Made by a program: the position numbers and the translations under genes. The notes under the pieces were generated by a model. The model made no database searches. It saw nothing but the letters and a program-made list of their open reading frames with translations, and was not told the DNA's origin. From Phycisphaerae bacterium (lineage in GTDB: Bacteria > Planctomycetota > Phycisphaerae > UBA1845 > UTPLA1): 7,122 nt of DNA. This document shows positions 1 through 6,237 of the stretch, in pieces. The stretch is taken from the NCBI GenBank assembly GCA_029259995.1, contig JAJDEC010000298.1:1-7122 (forward strand), given 5' to 3'. Numbering within the stretch: the stretch's first letter is position 1; each line of letters begins with the position of its first letter.

Positions 1-18
1 AAGGCGATCGGAAGTCAT
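1..18 (-). CDS. Start of an unidentified gene downstream of purM (partial, runs off the left edge)
   Basis: On the minus strand an ATG (18 to 16) is preceded by GGGAG with a 7-nt spacer, a good Shine-Dalgarno arrangement. Only the codons for M-T-S-D-R-L lie inside the window, so the product cannot be identified. It lies 111 nt beyond the purM stop on the same strand, so it could be read with purM. In many bacteria purN (GAR formyltransferase) follows purM, but six residues neither support nor exclude that. A TATACT hexamer on the minus strand (plus coordinates 95-100) resembles a -10 box but has no recognisable -35 element at 16-18 nt, so a separate promoter is only a weak possibility. Confidence 0.4.
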
Positions 19-129
19 GACGGTTCTCCCACTCGGCGAATGACGCCGCGTTTGTGCCCGATTCGGGGCGCGATTCGTTCGTAATGGATCGTTCAGTATA
101 AAGGATCGGCCGCCTGCACGCGCCACACG

Positions 130-1194
130 TCATCGCCAAACGACGCGTTGCCGGCCTTTTCGGATGGTACCGATGCGGCATGCCGATTCGCCGGCCTCGT
201 TCAGTCGGGAAATCACGGCGTTGGCAAAGGCGGGGCGAACCACGAGGACGAATCCGATACCCATGTTGAAGACGTCGTACATCTCCGTCTCTTCGACGCC
301 CAGCGCCTGAATCAGGCGAAAGATCGGCGGGATCGTCCAGCTGCCCCGACGAATGTGAGCGGCGCAGCCTTCCGGAAGTACCCGGGGCAGATTTCCGCCG
401 ATGCCGCCGCCCGTGATGTGTGCCATCGCCCGCACGATCTTCTTTCGACGATAGCGGCGCAGGAGTTTGAGGACGGGGCGGACATAGATGCGCGTCGGAT
501 GAAGCAGCGCATCGTCCAACGGTTCGCCGAGTTCGACGGGCAGGTGTTTCCGTTTGCCGAGTCTTTCCAGCGCCGCGTGCACGAGGCTGTAGCCATTCGA
601 GTGAATGCCGTTCGACGCAAGCCCGACGATTACGTCGCCGGGTTCGACGTCGTCGCCGTCAATGATTCGATCGCGTTCGACGACGCCGACGCAGAATCCG
701 GCGAGATCGAAATGCGACGGCGAATACATCGACGGCATCTCCGCCGTTTCGCCGCCGAGCAGGGCGCATCCCGCTTCGACGCATCCGTCCGAAACCCCCG
801 TGACGATGTCTGCGATCTCGGCGGGTTTGAGTTTGTGACAGGCGACGTAGTCGAGGAAGAACAGCGGCTCGGCGCCGACAGTCAGAATGTCGTTGACGCT
901 CATCGCAACAAGATCGATGCCGAGCGTCGAGATGCGTTTCCGTTCAATGCCCAGCAGCAGCTTGGAGCCGACGCCGTCGGAACCGGCAACCAGTACGGGC
1001 TCGCGATAGCGTCGCTTGAGCAATCGTTCGTGATAATCCAGGCGCATCAATCCGGCGAAACTGCCGTGCTTCGAAATGACGCGCGGATCATAGGTTCGAC
1101 GCAGCGCGCTGCCGATCTTCGCGACCATCTCATCGTTCGCGGACACATCCACGCCGGAGTTCTTGTAGGTCAGTTTTCCGGCCCGCTTGGCCAT
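130..1194 (-). CDS. purM: Phosphoribosylformylglycinamidine cyclo-ligase (AIR synthetase, PurM)
   Basis: PurM is a cytoplasmic enzyme that uses ATP to close formylglycinamidine ribonucleotide (FGAM) into aminoimidazole ribonucleotide (AIR), the fifth step of de novo purine synthesis. Family signatures occur in the expected order: YKNSGVD (residues 10-16), the ATP-binding stretch AGSDGVGSKL (70-79), GIDLVAMSVND with GAEPLFFLDY (92-116), GGETAEMPSMY (147-157), GLASNGIHSNGYSL (191-204), HPTRIYV (232-238), HITGGGIGGNLPRVLP (259-274) and FNMGIGFVLVV (309-319). The length of 354 residues is close to the usual 340-350, so the gene looks intact. I chose the ATG at 1194 because family members start just before the LTYK.SGVD motif. 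A GTG at 1227 would add 11 residues that do not resemble the family, although an AGGGAG lies about 14 nt upstream of it. The ATG itself has only a weak Shine-Dalgarno. It is divergent from the next gene to the right. Confidence 0.97.
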   Translation of the reverse strand: MAKRAGKLTYKNSGVDVSANDEMVAKIGSALRRTYDPRVISKHGSFAGLMRLDYHERLLKRRYREPVLVAGSDGVGSKLLLGIERKRISTLGIDLVAMSVNDILTVGAEPLFFLDYVACHKLKPAEIADIVTGVSDGCVEAGCALLGGETAEMPSMYSPSHFDLAGFCVGVVERDRIIDGDDVEPGDVIVGLASNGIHSNGYSLVHAALERLGKRKHLPVELGEPLDDALLHPTRIYVRPVLKLLRRYRRKKIVRAMAHITGGGIGGNLPRVLPEGCAAHIRRGSWTIPPIFRLIQALGVEETEMYDVFNMGIGFVLVVRPAFANAVISRLNEAGESACRIGTIRKGRQRVVWR

Positions 1195-1636
1195 GAACGA
1201 ATATCCGATTGAAAATTGGGGATCCACCGGCGGACAGGGATCGCTCCCTTTTTCGACGCGTCCGCTAATACGTGCAAGACGTTACCAACAAACGAGTTGG
1301 GTGTCGATCAGCCTTGAAATCACGCATTGCACCCTGGAGAGCGATGAAATCACAGCGTATACGGGGTAACATTATCCGGATCGCGGATGCACGTCCGCTA
1401 TTTCAGGGTCTCGCACGCCTTGAGCAATGTCGATCCGGGGGGAATTCTAAAAAACTCGGTCGCGCCGTGATCCGCACGTCGACTTGGACAGTACGTTTTC
1501 AAGTCGGTATCGGTCCTCGGCGGAGAACACGTTGTCCAGAACGGCATGTGTATCGTCGAATAGAGAGAGGGCAAACGTTGGATTCCAGTCGGCGCCTTCG
1601 CCGTCCAGGTCATTGCCCCGAGAGGTTGGGAACGAA
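1195..1636. other. Divergent intergenic region between purM and the unknown plus-strand gene
   Basis: About 440 nt without a supported gene, which must contain the control sites of purM (leftward) and of the unknown gene (rightward). I found no convincing paired -35/-10 elements. On the minus strand an isolated GATAAT (plus 1371-1376) and a TATTAG (plus 1265-1270) resemble -10 boxes but lack good -35 partners. On the plus strand TTGTCC at 1532-1537 with TCGAAT at 1556-1561 (18-nt spacer) is a weak possibility. ORFs crossing this stretch look like random serine- and arginine-rich translations. No tRNA T-loop signature (GGTTCRA) is visible. Confidence 0.6.
1236..1253. promoter_or_regulatory. 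Small hairpin in the purM leader, with a T-tract on the plus strand
   Basis: AGGGA (1236-1240), a TCGC loop, then TCCCT (1245-1249) form a perfect 5-bp stem. Read on the plus strand it is followed by TTTT (1250-1253), like a very short intrinsic terminator. Read on the minus strand it sits in the purM leader, 42 nt upstream of the ATG, and pairs the AGGGAG that could serve the alternative GTG start at 1227. The stem is short, so a structural or regulatory role is only a possibility. Confidence 0.25.
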
Positions 1637-2218
1637 TTGAGTCGTCATGACGAGGCATTGAAAGTCCTGCTGATCCTTCGCCGTCGGCTGTTGGATCGGA
1701 TGGCGACGACAGTTGTTGAGCGACGCGAGTCGTTGCTCAACGGGCGGAGTAAGACGAACTCGCCGCTGTCGTCGGATCAGGATCTGGCGGAGATGACTCG
1801 CAGCCTCTCCGAAATCGATCACGCGATCTCGGGCCTCGCCGACATTGCCGAAAGCGAATTCAACGGCCAGGACGATCCCTACGCGGATTTCGTGCCGTTG
1901 GATTCGGGGGCTGCCGGCCTCTTTGCCCGCTATCTTGAACTGGTTCGCGGCAGTCGCCTCGAGGAAGCCTCGCGGGAGCTGTCGAAAATCTTCCACATGT
2001 CGCTCGATCGCGTCACGACGGCGACGCGCTTCTTTGCACGAACGCTGAAGGCCGAACCGCGATCCGCCGCCAATCTGGCCGAACTGTCAACCGCGGCGCT
2101 CGACGAATCGGATTCGCAGGCAATGCGCGTCATGATCAAGACGTTCGGTTTTCAGGCCGTCGAAAGCCGCATGGCTTTGCAGGTGCTCAGGTCTCGGCTA
2201 AACAGCACGGCGGCCTGA
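1637..2218 (+). CDS. Hypothetical protein, mostly helical, function unknown
   Basis: I do not recognise this protein. Codon use (G/C-rich third positions) and a sensible amino-acid mix support real coding from about 1640 to the TGA at 2216-2218. The frame is open back to a TTG at 1484, but residues encoded before 1637 are a serine- and arginine-rich stretch that looks untranslated. I prefer the TTG at 1637, with GAGAGG 11 nt or GGGA 5 nt upstream, giving 193 residues. The ATG at 1700 (172 residues) is the main alternative and has a weaker ribosome site. The product has no membrane helix or signal peptide, so it is probably cytoplasmic. It begins with a charged leucine-rich helix (about residues 5-35), has a second heptad-like helix (48-72), a short acidic linker with DDPYADFVPLDSG (79-91), and several C-terminal helices. 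Residues around 110-135 could be a helix-turn-helix, but the match is poor. It lies alone between purM (divergent) and the pilM operon, separated from the latter by 426 nt. Confidence 0.7.
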   Translation: MSRHDEALKVLLILRRRLLDRMATTVVERRESLLNGRSKTNSPLSSDQDLAEMTRSLSEIDHAISGLADIAESEFNGQDDPYADFVPLDSGAAGLFARYLELVRGSRLEEASRELSKIFHMSLDRVTTATRFFARTLKAEPRSAANLAELSTAALDESDSQAMRVMIKTFGFQAVESRMALQVLRSRLNSTAA

Positions 2219-2260
2219 TCGACGATCCGATTCCACATATCAAAGCGAATTCAGTCACGA

Positions 2261-2283
2261 CGTCGCGAGATGTCTCGTTGACG
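2261..2283 (+). terminator. Possible terminator hairpin after the unknown gene
   Basis: CGTC (2261-2264) pairs with GACG (2280-2283), and CGAG (2266-2269) with CTCG (2274-2277) around an ATGT loop, leaving a small internal loop. It lies 43 nt after the stop of the unknown gene. No T-tract follows, so it is not a classical intrinsic terminator and may have no function. Confidence 0.22.
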
Positions 2284-2383
2284 CGCCAAGTCGCTGACAT
2301 CCGAATCCGTCCAACCAGCGATTTCAGCACGCAGGCAGCACATTTCGAAGATCGCAAAGCGCGCTGAGTCGATGCAAAAATCG

Positions 2384-2412
2384 TTGACCGGCTCGATGCT
2401 TATGAATACACT
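2384..2412 (+). promoter_or_regulatory. Sigma70-like promoter candidate for the pilM operon
   Basis: TTGACC (2384-2389, five of six matches to TTGACA) and TACACT (2407-2412, four of six matches to TATAAT) are separated by exactly 17 nt. Transcription would start near 2419, in or just after an AT-richer patch. This is the best-matched promoter pair in the window and it points at the pilM operon. It is a consensus match only. Confidence 0.5.
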
Positions 2413-2457
2413 AAGGTTATAGGTCGAGTGTTGAGCGGCTGAATTTGACGCACCTGC

Positions 2458-2488
2458 CTGTAGGCCGCAGAAATCGGCTTCCTACCAG
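2458..2488 (+). promoter_or_regulatory. Bulged hairpin in the predicted pilM leader
   Basis: GTAGG (2460-2464) pairs with CCTAC (2481-2485) and the adjoining CCG (2465-2467) with CGG (2475-2477), leaving a 7-nt loop and a 3-nt bulge (CTT). CTG/CAG at the outer ends can extend the stem if one C is bulged out. It begins about 40 nt after the predicted transcription start. It matches no riboswitch class that I know. Confidence 0.35.
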
Positions 2489-2546
2489 TGGAATCACGCC
2501 TGCCCAGTTTTAGCAATAGGGCGTTATGATATGTGTCGCGACGAGG

Positions 2547-2563
2547 GGCCGATCCCATCGGCC
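2547..2563 (+). promoter_or_regulatory. Perfect 7-bp GC-rich hairpin in the predicted pilM leader
   Basis: GGCCGAT (2547-2553) and ATCGGCC (2557-2563) form a perfect inverted repeat around CCC. In RNA this is a stable stem ending 81 nt before the pilM ATG. No T-tract follows, so it is not a standard terminator. It could be an operator for a DNA-binding protein, an RNA structure affecting translation, or chance in GC-rich DNA. Confidence 0.35.
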
Positions 2564-2644
2564 GCGCAACGGAAGAACTGACTCATGCGCGTGGCGCTTC
2601 AGACTTAGCGACTCGTCGGCAGTTGTCCCATACGGAGATACGTA

Positions 2645-4852
2645 ATGGCAGCCAAGCAACCCATCTGGGGGATCGATGTCGGTCAATGCTCGCTGAAGGC
2701 GATCAAGCTGCAGGCCGTCGGCCCGGAGGAATTCGAACTCCTCGCGTTCGATCTCGTCGAACATCCGGAGATCCTGTCGCAATCGGAATCCGATGCAACG
2801 GATCTCGTCGCGGAGTCGATCCGGAAATTTGCCGAGCGCAACGACATGAGCGGCAGCAAGCTCGTGATCGCCGTGCCGGGACAACAGACGCTCACCAAAT
2901 TCACCAAGATGCCGCCCGTCGAGAAGAAGAAAATTCCCGACATGGTGCAGTACGAAGCGAGTCAGCAGATTCCCTTCGACATGGACGAAGTCGTCTGGGA
3001 CTACCAGATCTTCGGCGAGTCGGAAGGGACGACGGAGATCGAAGTCGGAATCTTCGCCATTCGCAAGGAGCTGATCCGCAACTACCTGATGCTCTATACG
3101 GAAGTCGGTCTCGAACCGAACATGGTGCAGACGAGCCCGATCGCCTCGTACAACACGGCCCGATTCGAAATGCCGATGCCGGAAGGCGAGGCGGCTGTTC
3201 TGCTGGACATGGGCGCCGTCGCGACGGATCTCATCATCATCGACGGCGATCGCATCTGGTCGCGCCCCGTCCCCATCGGCGGCAACAAGTTCACCGAAGC
3301 GCTCGTCTCGGCATTCAAGATCGCTTTCAAGAAGGCCGAGAAGCTCAAGCGAAATGCGGTTTCGTCCAAGCATGCCCGCCAGATTCTTCAGGCCATGCGG
3401 CCCGTCTTTGCGGATCTCATCTCGGAAGTGCAGCGATCCATCGGCTTCTACACTTCGACGCATCGCGATGCCAACATCACGAAAGTAATCGGCATGGGCA
3501 ACGCCTTCAATCTGCCCGGCCTCCAGAAATTCATGCAGCAGAACCTGCAGATGGAAGTCACGAAGCTCAACGGTTTCAAGCATCTGCGTCCGGCTCAGAT
3601 CGACAAGAAGGACGAGTTCAACGACAACATCATGAGCATGGCCGTCTGCTACGGTCTCGCATTGCAGGGCATGGAACTCGCGAAAGTCGAGTCCAATCTG
3701 CTTCCCATCGAATTCCGGCGCCACATGTTGTGGGCGAAAAAGCGTCCCTGGTTTGCGGGCGCCGCCGCCATGCTGGCACTCGGCGCGGGAGCGATCTGGG
3801 CGAGCAATCTCAGCGCCAGCGGAACAATCTCCGGGGCACTGGGCCCGAATCAATCGGAACTGCCCCGGCCCTCGACGTTCTCCAGTGACGCGCAGGCCGA
3901 AAGCGCGATCAGCGCAGCTCAATCCAACAATCAGGCGCTTGAAAAGGCTGCCATCGTCGCCGGCGCCGCGACCCACTTGAAGAATTCGTTCGCCAAGGCG
4001 AATGTCACGAGCAAGAACGCCGGCACGATCGGGATGCTGGCGAAATATCCGGACAACAACATCTATGCTCCCAGGATCCTGGGCGTGATTCACGAAGCTG
4101 TCGGCGTTGTGACGGCGCCGGAAATCCAGACCGTTAAGGACGGCCGTGCGTATCGCGACCTGGCGAAGCGACTCCCCAGGATAGATCGCAAGGAAGTCTG
4201 GATTCAGAACATGTTCATGAGCTTCTCGGCAACCCCGGAATCCATGCTGGGGCTGGACGCTGATCGTGCAAAGCCGGGTTGGGCGATCATATTGCGTGGC
4301 GTGACACCGCTCGAAAGGCCGGCGCGATGGATCGAAGACAACCTGGTGAAAGAAATCGAACGGCTCGGCCGTCGTCCCGATCAGGGTTTCCACGTTCACG
4401 AAGTTCGGATTGAAAAACTGGAGAAACGCGCGGATACCAAGGTCAAAAGCAGCGGTGGGTTGTCCGACGATTCGGGCGGCGGCGGCGGTAGTACGTCGGG
4501 AGGACGGCGCGGCCGCCGCGATGGTCGCGATCCGGGACGCAGCGGCGGCGGAAGACCGGCCGGCGGCAGGCCAGCCGGGGGAAGGCCGCCCGGCGGCGGA
4601 CTGGCCGGCCCGGGCGGCGGCGATTCGGGTTCGGGCGACGAAGAGGGCGGCCGACAGAAGCAGCTGCAAGAGGAGCTCAGTCGGCTCAAGAAATCCGACG
4701 TCGATCATCTGACTGACGAGAGTGTGACGACGGATTCCGTATTCACACTGAAAATAATCATTCGCAAGACGGATACGCCCAAGGATCTGATTCCCGAAGC
4801 GTTCAAGGCAACGACTGACAAGGATGCGGACAAGTCATCGAACCGGTCCTGA
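2645..4852 (+). CDS. pilM: PilM-type actin-like ATPase fused to a PilN-like membrane domain (type IV pilus / type II secretion assembly)
   Basis: The first ~345 residues are a full PilM, the cytoplasmic actin-like ATPase of the type IV pilus alignment complex. Visible are the phosphate-1 motif WGIDVGQCSLKAIKL (8-22), the PilM hallmark YEASQQIPFDMDEVVWDYQ (103-121 region), the phosphate-2 motif LLDMGAVATDL followed by IGGNKFTEAL (186-219 region), and the adenosine motif VIGMGNAFNLPGL (281-293). PilM alone is usually about 350-380 residues, but this protein has 735. Just after the PilM fold comes NLLP (351-354), resembling the INLLP motif at the start of PilN that docks into PilM. A membrane helix follows (about 369-388), then an extracytoplasmic part with a beta-alpha-beta segment (545-597), a Gly/Arg/Pro-rich stretch (604-669), a short helix, and a final strand VFTLKIIIRK (699-708). 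This order suggests a PilM-PilN fusion; that reading is inference. The ATG has GGAG 7 nt upstream. It is the first of three co-directional genes, with 61 nt to the next. Confidence 0.9.
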   Translation: MAAKQPIWGIDVGQCSLKAIKLQAVGPEEFELLAFDLVEHPEILSQSESDATDLVAESIRKFAERNDMSGSKLVIAVPGQQTLTKFTKMPPVEKKKIPDMVQYEASQQIPFDMDEVVWDYQIFGESEGTTEIEVGIFAIRKELIRNYLMLYTEVGLEPNMVQTSPIASYNTARFEMPMPEGEAAVLLDMGAVATDLIIIDGDRIWSRPVPIGGNKFTEALVSAFKIAFKKAEKLKRNAVSSKHARQILQAMRPVFADLISEVQRSIGFYTSTHRDANITKVIGMGNAFNLPGLQKFMQQNLQMEVTKLNGFKHLRPAQIDKKDEFNDNIMSMAVCYGLALQGMELAKVESNLLPIEFRRHMLWAKKRPWFAGAAAMLALGAGAIWASNLSASGTISGALGPNQSELPRPSTFSSDAQAESAISAAQSNNQALEKAAIVAGAATHLKNSFAKANVTSKNAGTIGMLAKYPDNNIYAPRILGVIHEAVGVVTAPEIQTVKDGRAYRDLAKRLPRIDRKEVWIQNMFMSFSATPESMLGLDADRAKPGWAIILRGVTPLERPARWIEDNLVKEIERLGRRPDQGFHVHEVRIEKLEKRADTKVKSSGGLSDDSGGGGGSTSGGRRGRRDGRDPGRSGGGRPAGGRPAGGRPPGGGLAGPGGGDSGSGDEEGGRQKQLQEELSRLKKSDVDHLTDESVTTDSVFTLKIIIRKTDTPKDLIPEAFKATTDKDADKSSNRS
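4547..4591 (+). repeat. Three imperfect 15-bp tandem repeats coding GGRPA/GGRPP
   Basis: Three consecutive 15-nt units (4547-4561, 4562-4576, 4577-4591) encode GGRPA, GGRPA and GGRPP inside the Gly/Arg/Pro-rich part of the PilM-like protein. Codons differ between the units (aga/agg, ccg/cca), so they are not a fresh exact duplication. Length could vary between related strains. Confidence 0.75.
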
Positions 4853-4874
4853 TGAAACGCGACCAAAGGCGAAC

Positions 4875-4890
4875 CGCGATAGCGATCGCG
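4875..4890 (+). other. Inverted repeat between the first two genes of the operon
   Basis: CGCGAT (4875-4880) and ATCGCG (4885-4890) form a perfect 6-bp stem with an AGCG loop in the 61-nt gap, 10 nt before the AGGAGG ribosome site of the next gene. It has no T-tract. It could stabilise or process the message or be chance. Confidence 0.3.
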
Positions 4891-4913
4891 ACGCCGTGAT
4901 AGGAGGCTGATAC

Positions 4914-6140
4914 ATGGCAGCCCTGAAGAAGCACTTGATGTCAATCCTGTTCGGCCTGGCCGTCCTCGGTTCGTTGGGGCTGGCGGGTTGGGCCTATACC
5001 GCGGGCGACTCGGTCAACAAGCAACTGCAGGAAATCGACAGTCTGCGAGGCCAGGTCACGACGCTCGCCGGCGCCCCGGCGAATGTCGATTCAATCGCGA
5101 AGCGAAAGGTCGTCAGTGATCGGCGTAATGAGAAGATCGATCAGACCGTCAATGACGCACTTCGCCGCCAGAATTACAACGTCTTTGAGGATCGACCGCG
5201 CCAGTTGCTGATCCCCGAGATTCTCCCCGAACCGAAGAGCGACGCCGCGATGATCGACTTCAAGAGCGCGTTCAACACGGCATTTGCGGAAATCAATGAA
5301 CGGCTCCGCGCCCGCGATCAACCGACGGGCGACGAGATCAACAAGGCAAGGCAGTTCAATTACGATCCCGAAAACGACATGCGAAGTGCTGATCGCCCCT
5401 GGGGGCCGACATCGGTCACAGCCGGCGGCCCGACGCGCGGCCCGGCGAGCGGAACACCGACTCGCGCCGAAGTCCTGGGCTCGAATGCTGTATCCAGACT
5501 GTCCGAACAGATTGCCAAGCAGATTTTCATATACGTGGATGTCAACGCGCTCGGCCCGCACGAAGCGGCACTGCCGAAGACGACGCTGAATCCGGAGCGC
5601 ATCTGGCACGCCCACATGACATTGTGGATTGCGCAGGACTTCGCGGCTGCCCTCGGCGGCCTGAATGACACCCGGGCGAGCGAGCTTGAAGCGGCGGGGC
5701 GGGGCTACGATGCCTGGGTCGCCAACATGCCCGTCAAGCGGATCAGCGAATTGGTCATCGACGAGAAGCTGGGCCGCGGCGGCGGCATCAATGTCGGTCA
5801 ACGCATGACATGGGCCGGTTCATTCACCAACGACAGGAATGACGGCCAGCATTTCATGGTTCCGCTTCGATTGACTGTGGTTGTCGAAGAAGCGGCCGTG
5901 ATGGACGTGATGGATGCGATCTGCAGCGCCGGCTACTACACGCCGCTGCGCGTTGAGTACGAGGCCATCCCGCCGAATCCACTACAGGAAGGTCGGATCT
6001 ACGGCGACGCGCCCGTCGTTGAGTTGAAGATCGATCTGGAAGGATACTTCTTCCGCGTCGTATTCGAGGATTGGATTCCGAAGGACCTGAAGAAGATTTT
6101 GTCCACACCGGATGCCGTCGAGGAAAACAAGCGCCGCTGA
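4914..6140 (+). CDS. Single-pass membrane protein with PilO-like architecture
   Basis: It has a short basic N-terminus (MAALKKH), one membrane helix (about residues 8-29) and a short predicted coiled coil (about 33-50), so most of its 408 residues should lie outside the cytoplasm. A Pro/Gly/Thr-rich linker (about 152-180) leads to a C-terminal part containing ERIWHAHMTLWIAQDF (228-243), MPVKRISEL (272-280), a strand-helix-strand segment starting FMVPLRLTVVV (314-324), and a closing DAPVVELKIDLEGYFF (365-380). Membrane helix, coiled coil and C-terminal alternating strands and helices are the layout of PilN and PilO in type IV pilus systems. I see no sequence motif that proves either family, so PilO-like is an architectural inference. 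The start is secure: AGGAGG (4901-4906), a perfect Shine-Dalgarno, lies 7 nt before the ATG. It is 61 nt downstream of the PilM-like gene and 97 nt upstream of the next. Confidence 0.85.
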   Translation: MAALKKHLMSILFGLAVLGSLGLAGWAYTAGDSVNKQLQEIDSLRGQVTTLAGAPANVDSIAKRKVVSDRRNEKIDQTVNDALRRQNYNVFEDRPRQLLIPEILPEPKSDAAMIDFKSAFNTAFAEINERLRARDQPTGDEINKARQFNYDPENDMRSADRPWGPTSVTAGGPTRGPASGTPTRAEVLGSNAVSRLSEQIAKQIFIYVDVNALGPHEAALPKTTLNPERIWHAHMTLWIAQDFAAALGGLNDTRASELEAAGRGYDAWVANMPVKRISELVIDEKLGRGGGINVGQRMTWAGSFTNDRNDGQHFMVPLRLTVVVEEAAVMDVMDAICSAGYYTPLRVEYEAIPPNPLQEGRIYGDAPVVELKIDLEGYFFRVVFEDWIPKDLKKILSTPDAVEENKRR

Positions 6141-6145
6141 AGCGG
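6134..6145 (+). other. Short GC hairpin overlapping the stop codon, followed by a T-rich stretch
   Basis: CCGC (6134-6137) pairs with GCGG (6142-6145) around TGAA, which contains the stop codon of the PilO-like gene; TTTGATTTG follows. The stem has only 4 bp, too weak for a confident terminator, but it could partly reduce readthrough into the third gene. Confidence 0.2.
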
Positions 6146-6237
6146 TTTGATTTGAGTCAGTGAATGTCTGCCTGCAACGGATTCAAGTTCGCGGATGAGC
6201 GGCAATCCCGCAGGCACAAGCAATAAGGGACGATTCC

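Larger units (their letters stand above)
2219..2644 (+). other. 426-nt gap holding the promoter and leader of the pilM operon
   Basis: No ordinary gene is supported here. From left to right it holds a possible terminator hairpin (2261-2283), a sigma70-like promoter (2384-2412), a bulged hairpin (2458-2488), a perfect 7-bp hairpin (2547-2563), and a 39-codon ORF (2526-2645) whose TAA overlaps the pilM ATG. If the promoter is right, transcription would start near 2419 and the leader would be about 225 nt long. A TATGAT at 2525-2530 also resembles a -10 box but lacks a -35 partner. Confidence 0.6.

Noticed and set aside
148..1212. A 354-codon open frame on the plus strand opposite purM.
   Set aside because: It mirrors purM codons. 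PurM signatures on the minus strand are unambiguous, and the plus-strand product resembles no family.
1340..1460. Possible tRNA or small RNA in the divergent intergenic region.
   Set aside because: I found no T-loop consensus, no cloverleaf pairing and no terminator with a T-tract.
2531..2581. A 16-codon ORF (ATG 2531) in the pilM leader.
   Set aside because: It has no independent support. The neighbouring frame from ATG 2526 is the more interesting one because it ends at the pilM ATG.
2533..3888. A 451-codon plus-strand frame overlapping the PilM-like gene in another register.
   Set aside because: The PilM frame explains this stretch, and the alternative product is an Arg/His/Gln-rich out-of-frame translation.
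4454..4651. The glycine-rich stretch as a frameshift or assembly error.
   Set aside because: The frame stays open on both sides, ends in a strand-like C-terminus, and codon use is G/C-rich in the same phase throughout.
2510..4708. A 732-codon open frame on the minus strand opposite the PilM-like gene.
   Set aside because: GC-rich coding DNA often leaves its antisense strand open. The plus strand carries clear PilM motifs in order and a Shine-Dalgarno site, and the antisense product is arginine/histidine/alanine-rich with no recognisable domain.
5091..5801. A 236-codon minus-strand frame opposite the PilO-like gene.
   Set aside because: It is the antisense of a well-supported gene, has no ribosome site of note and has shadow-like composition.
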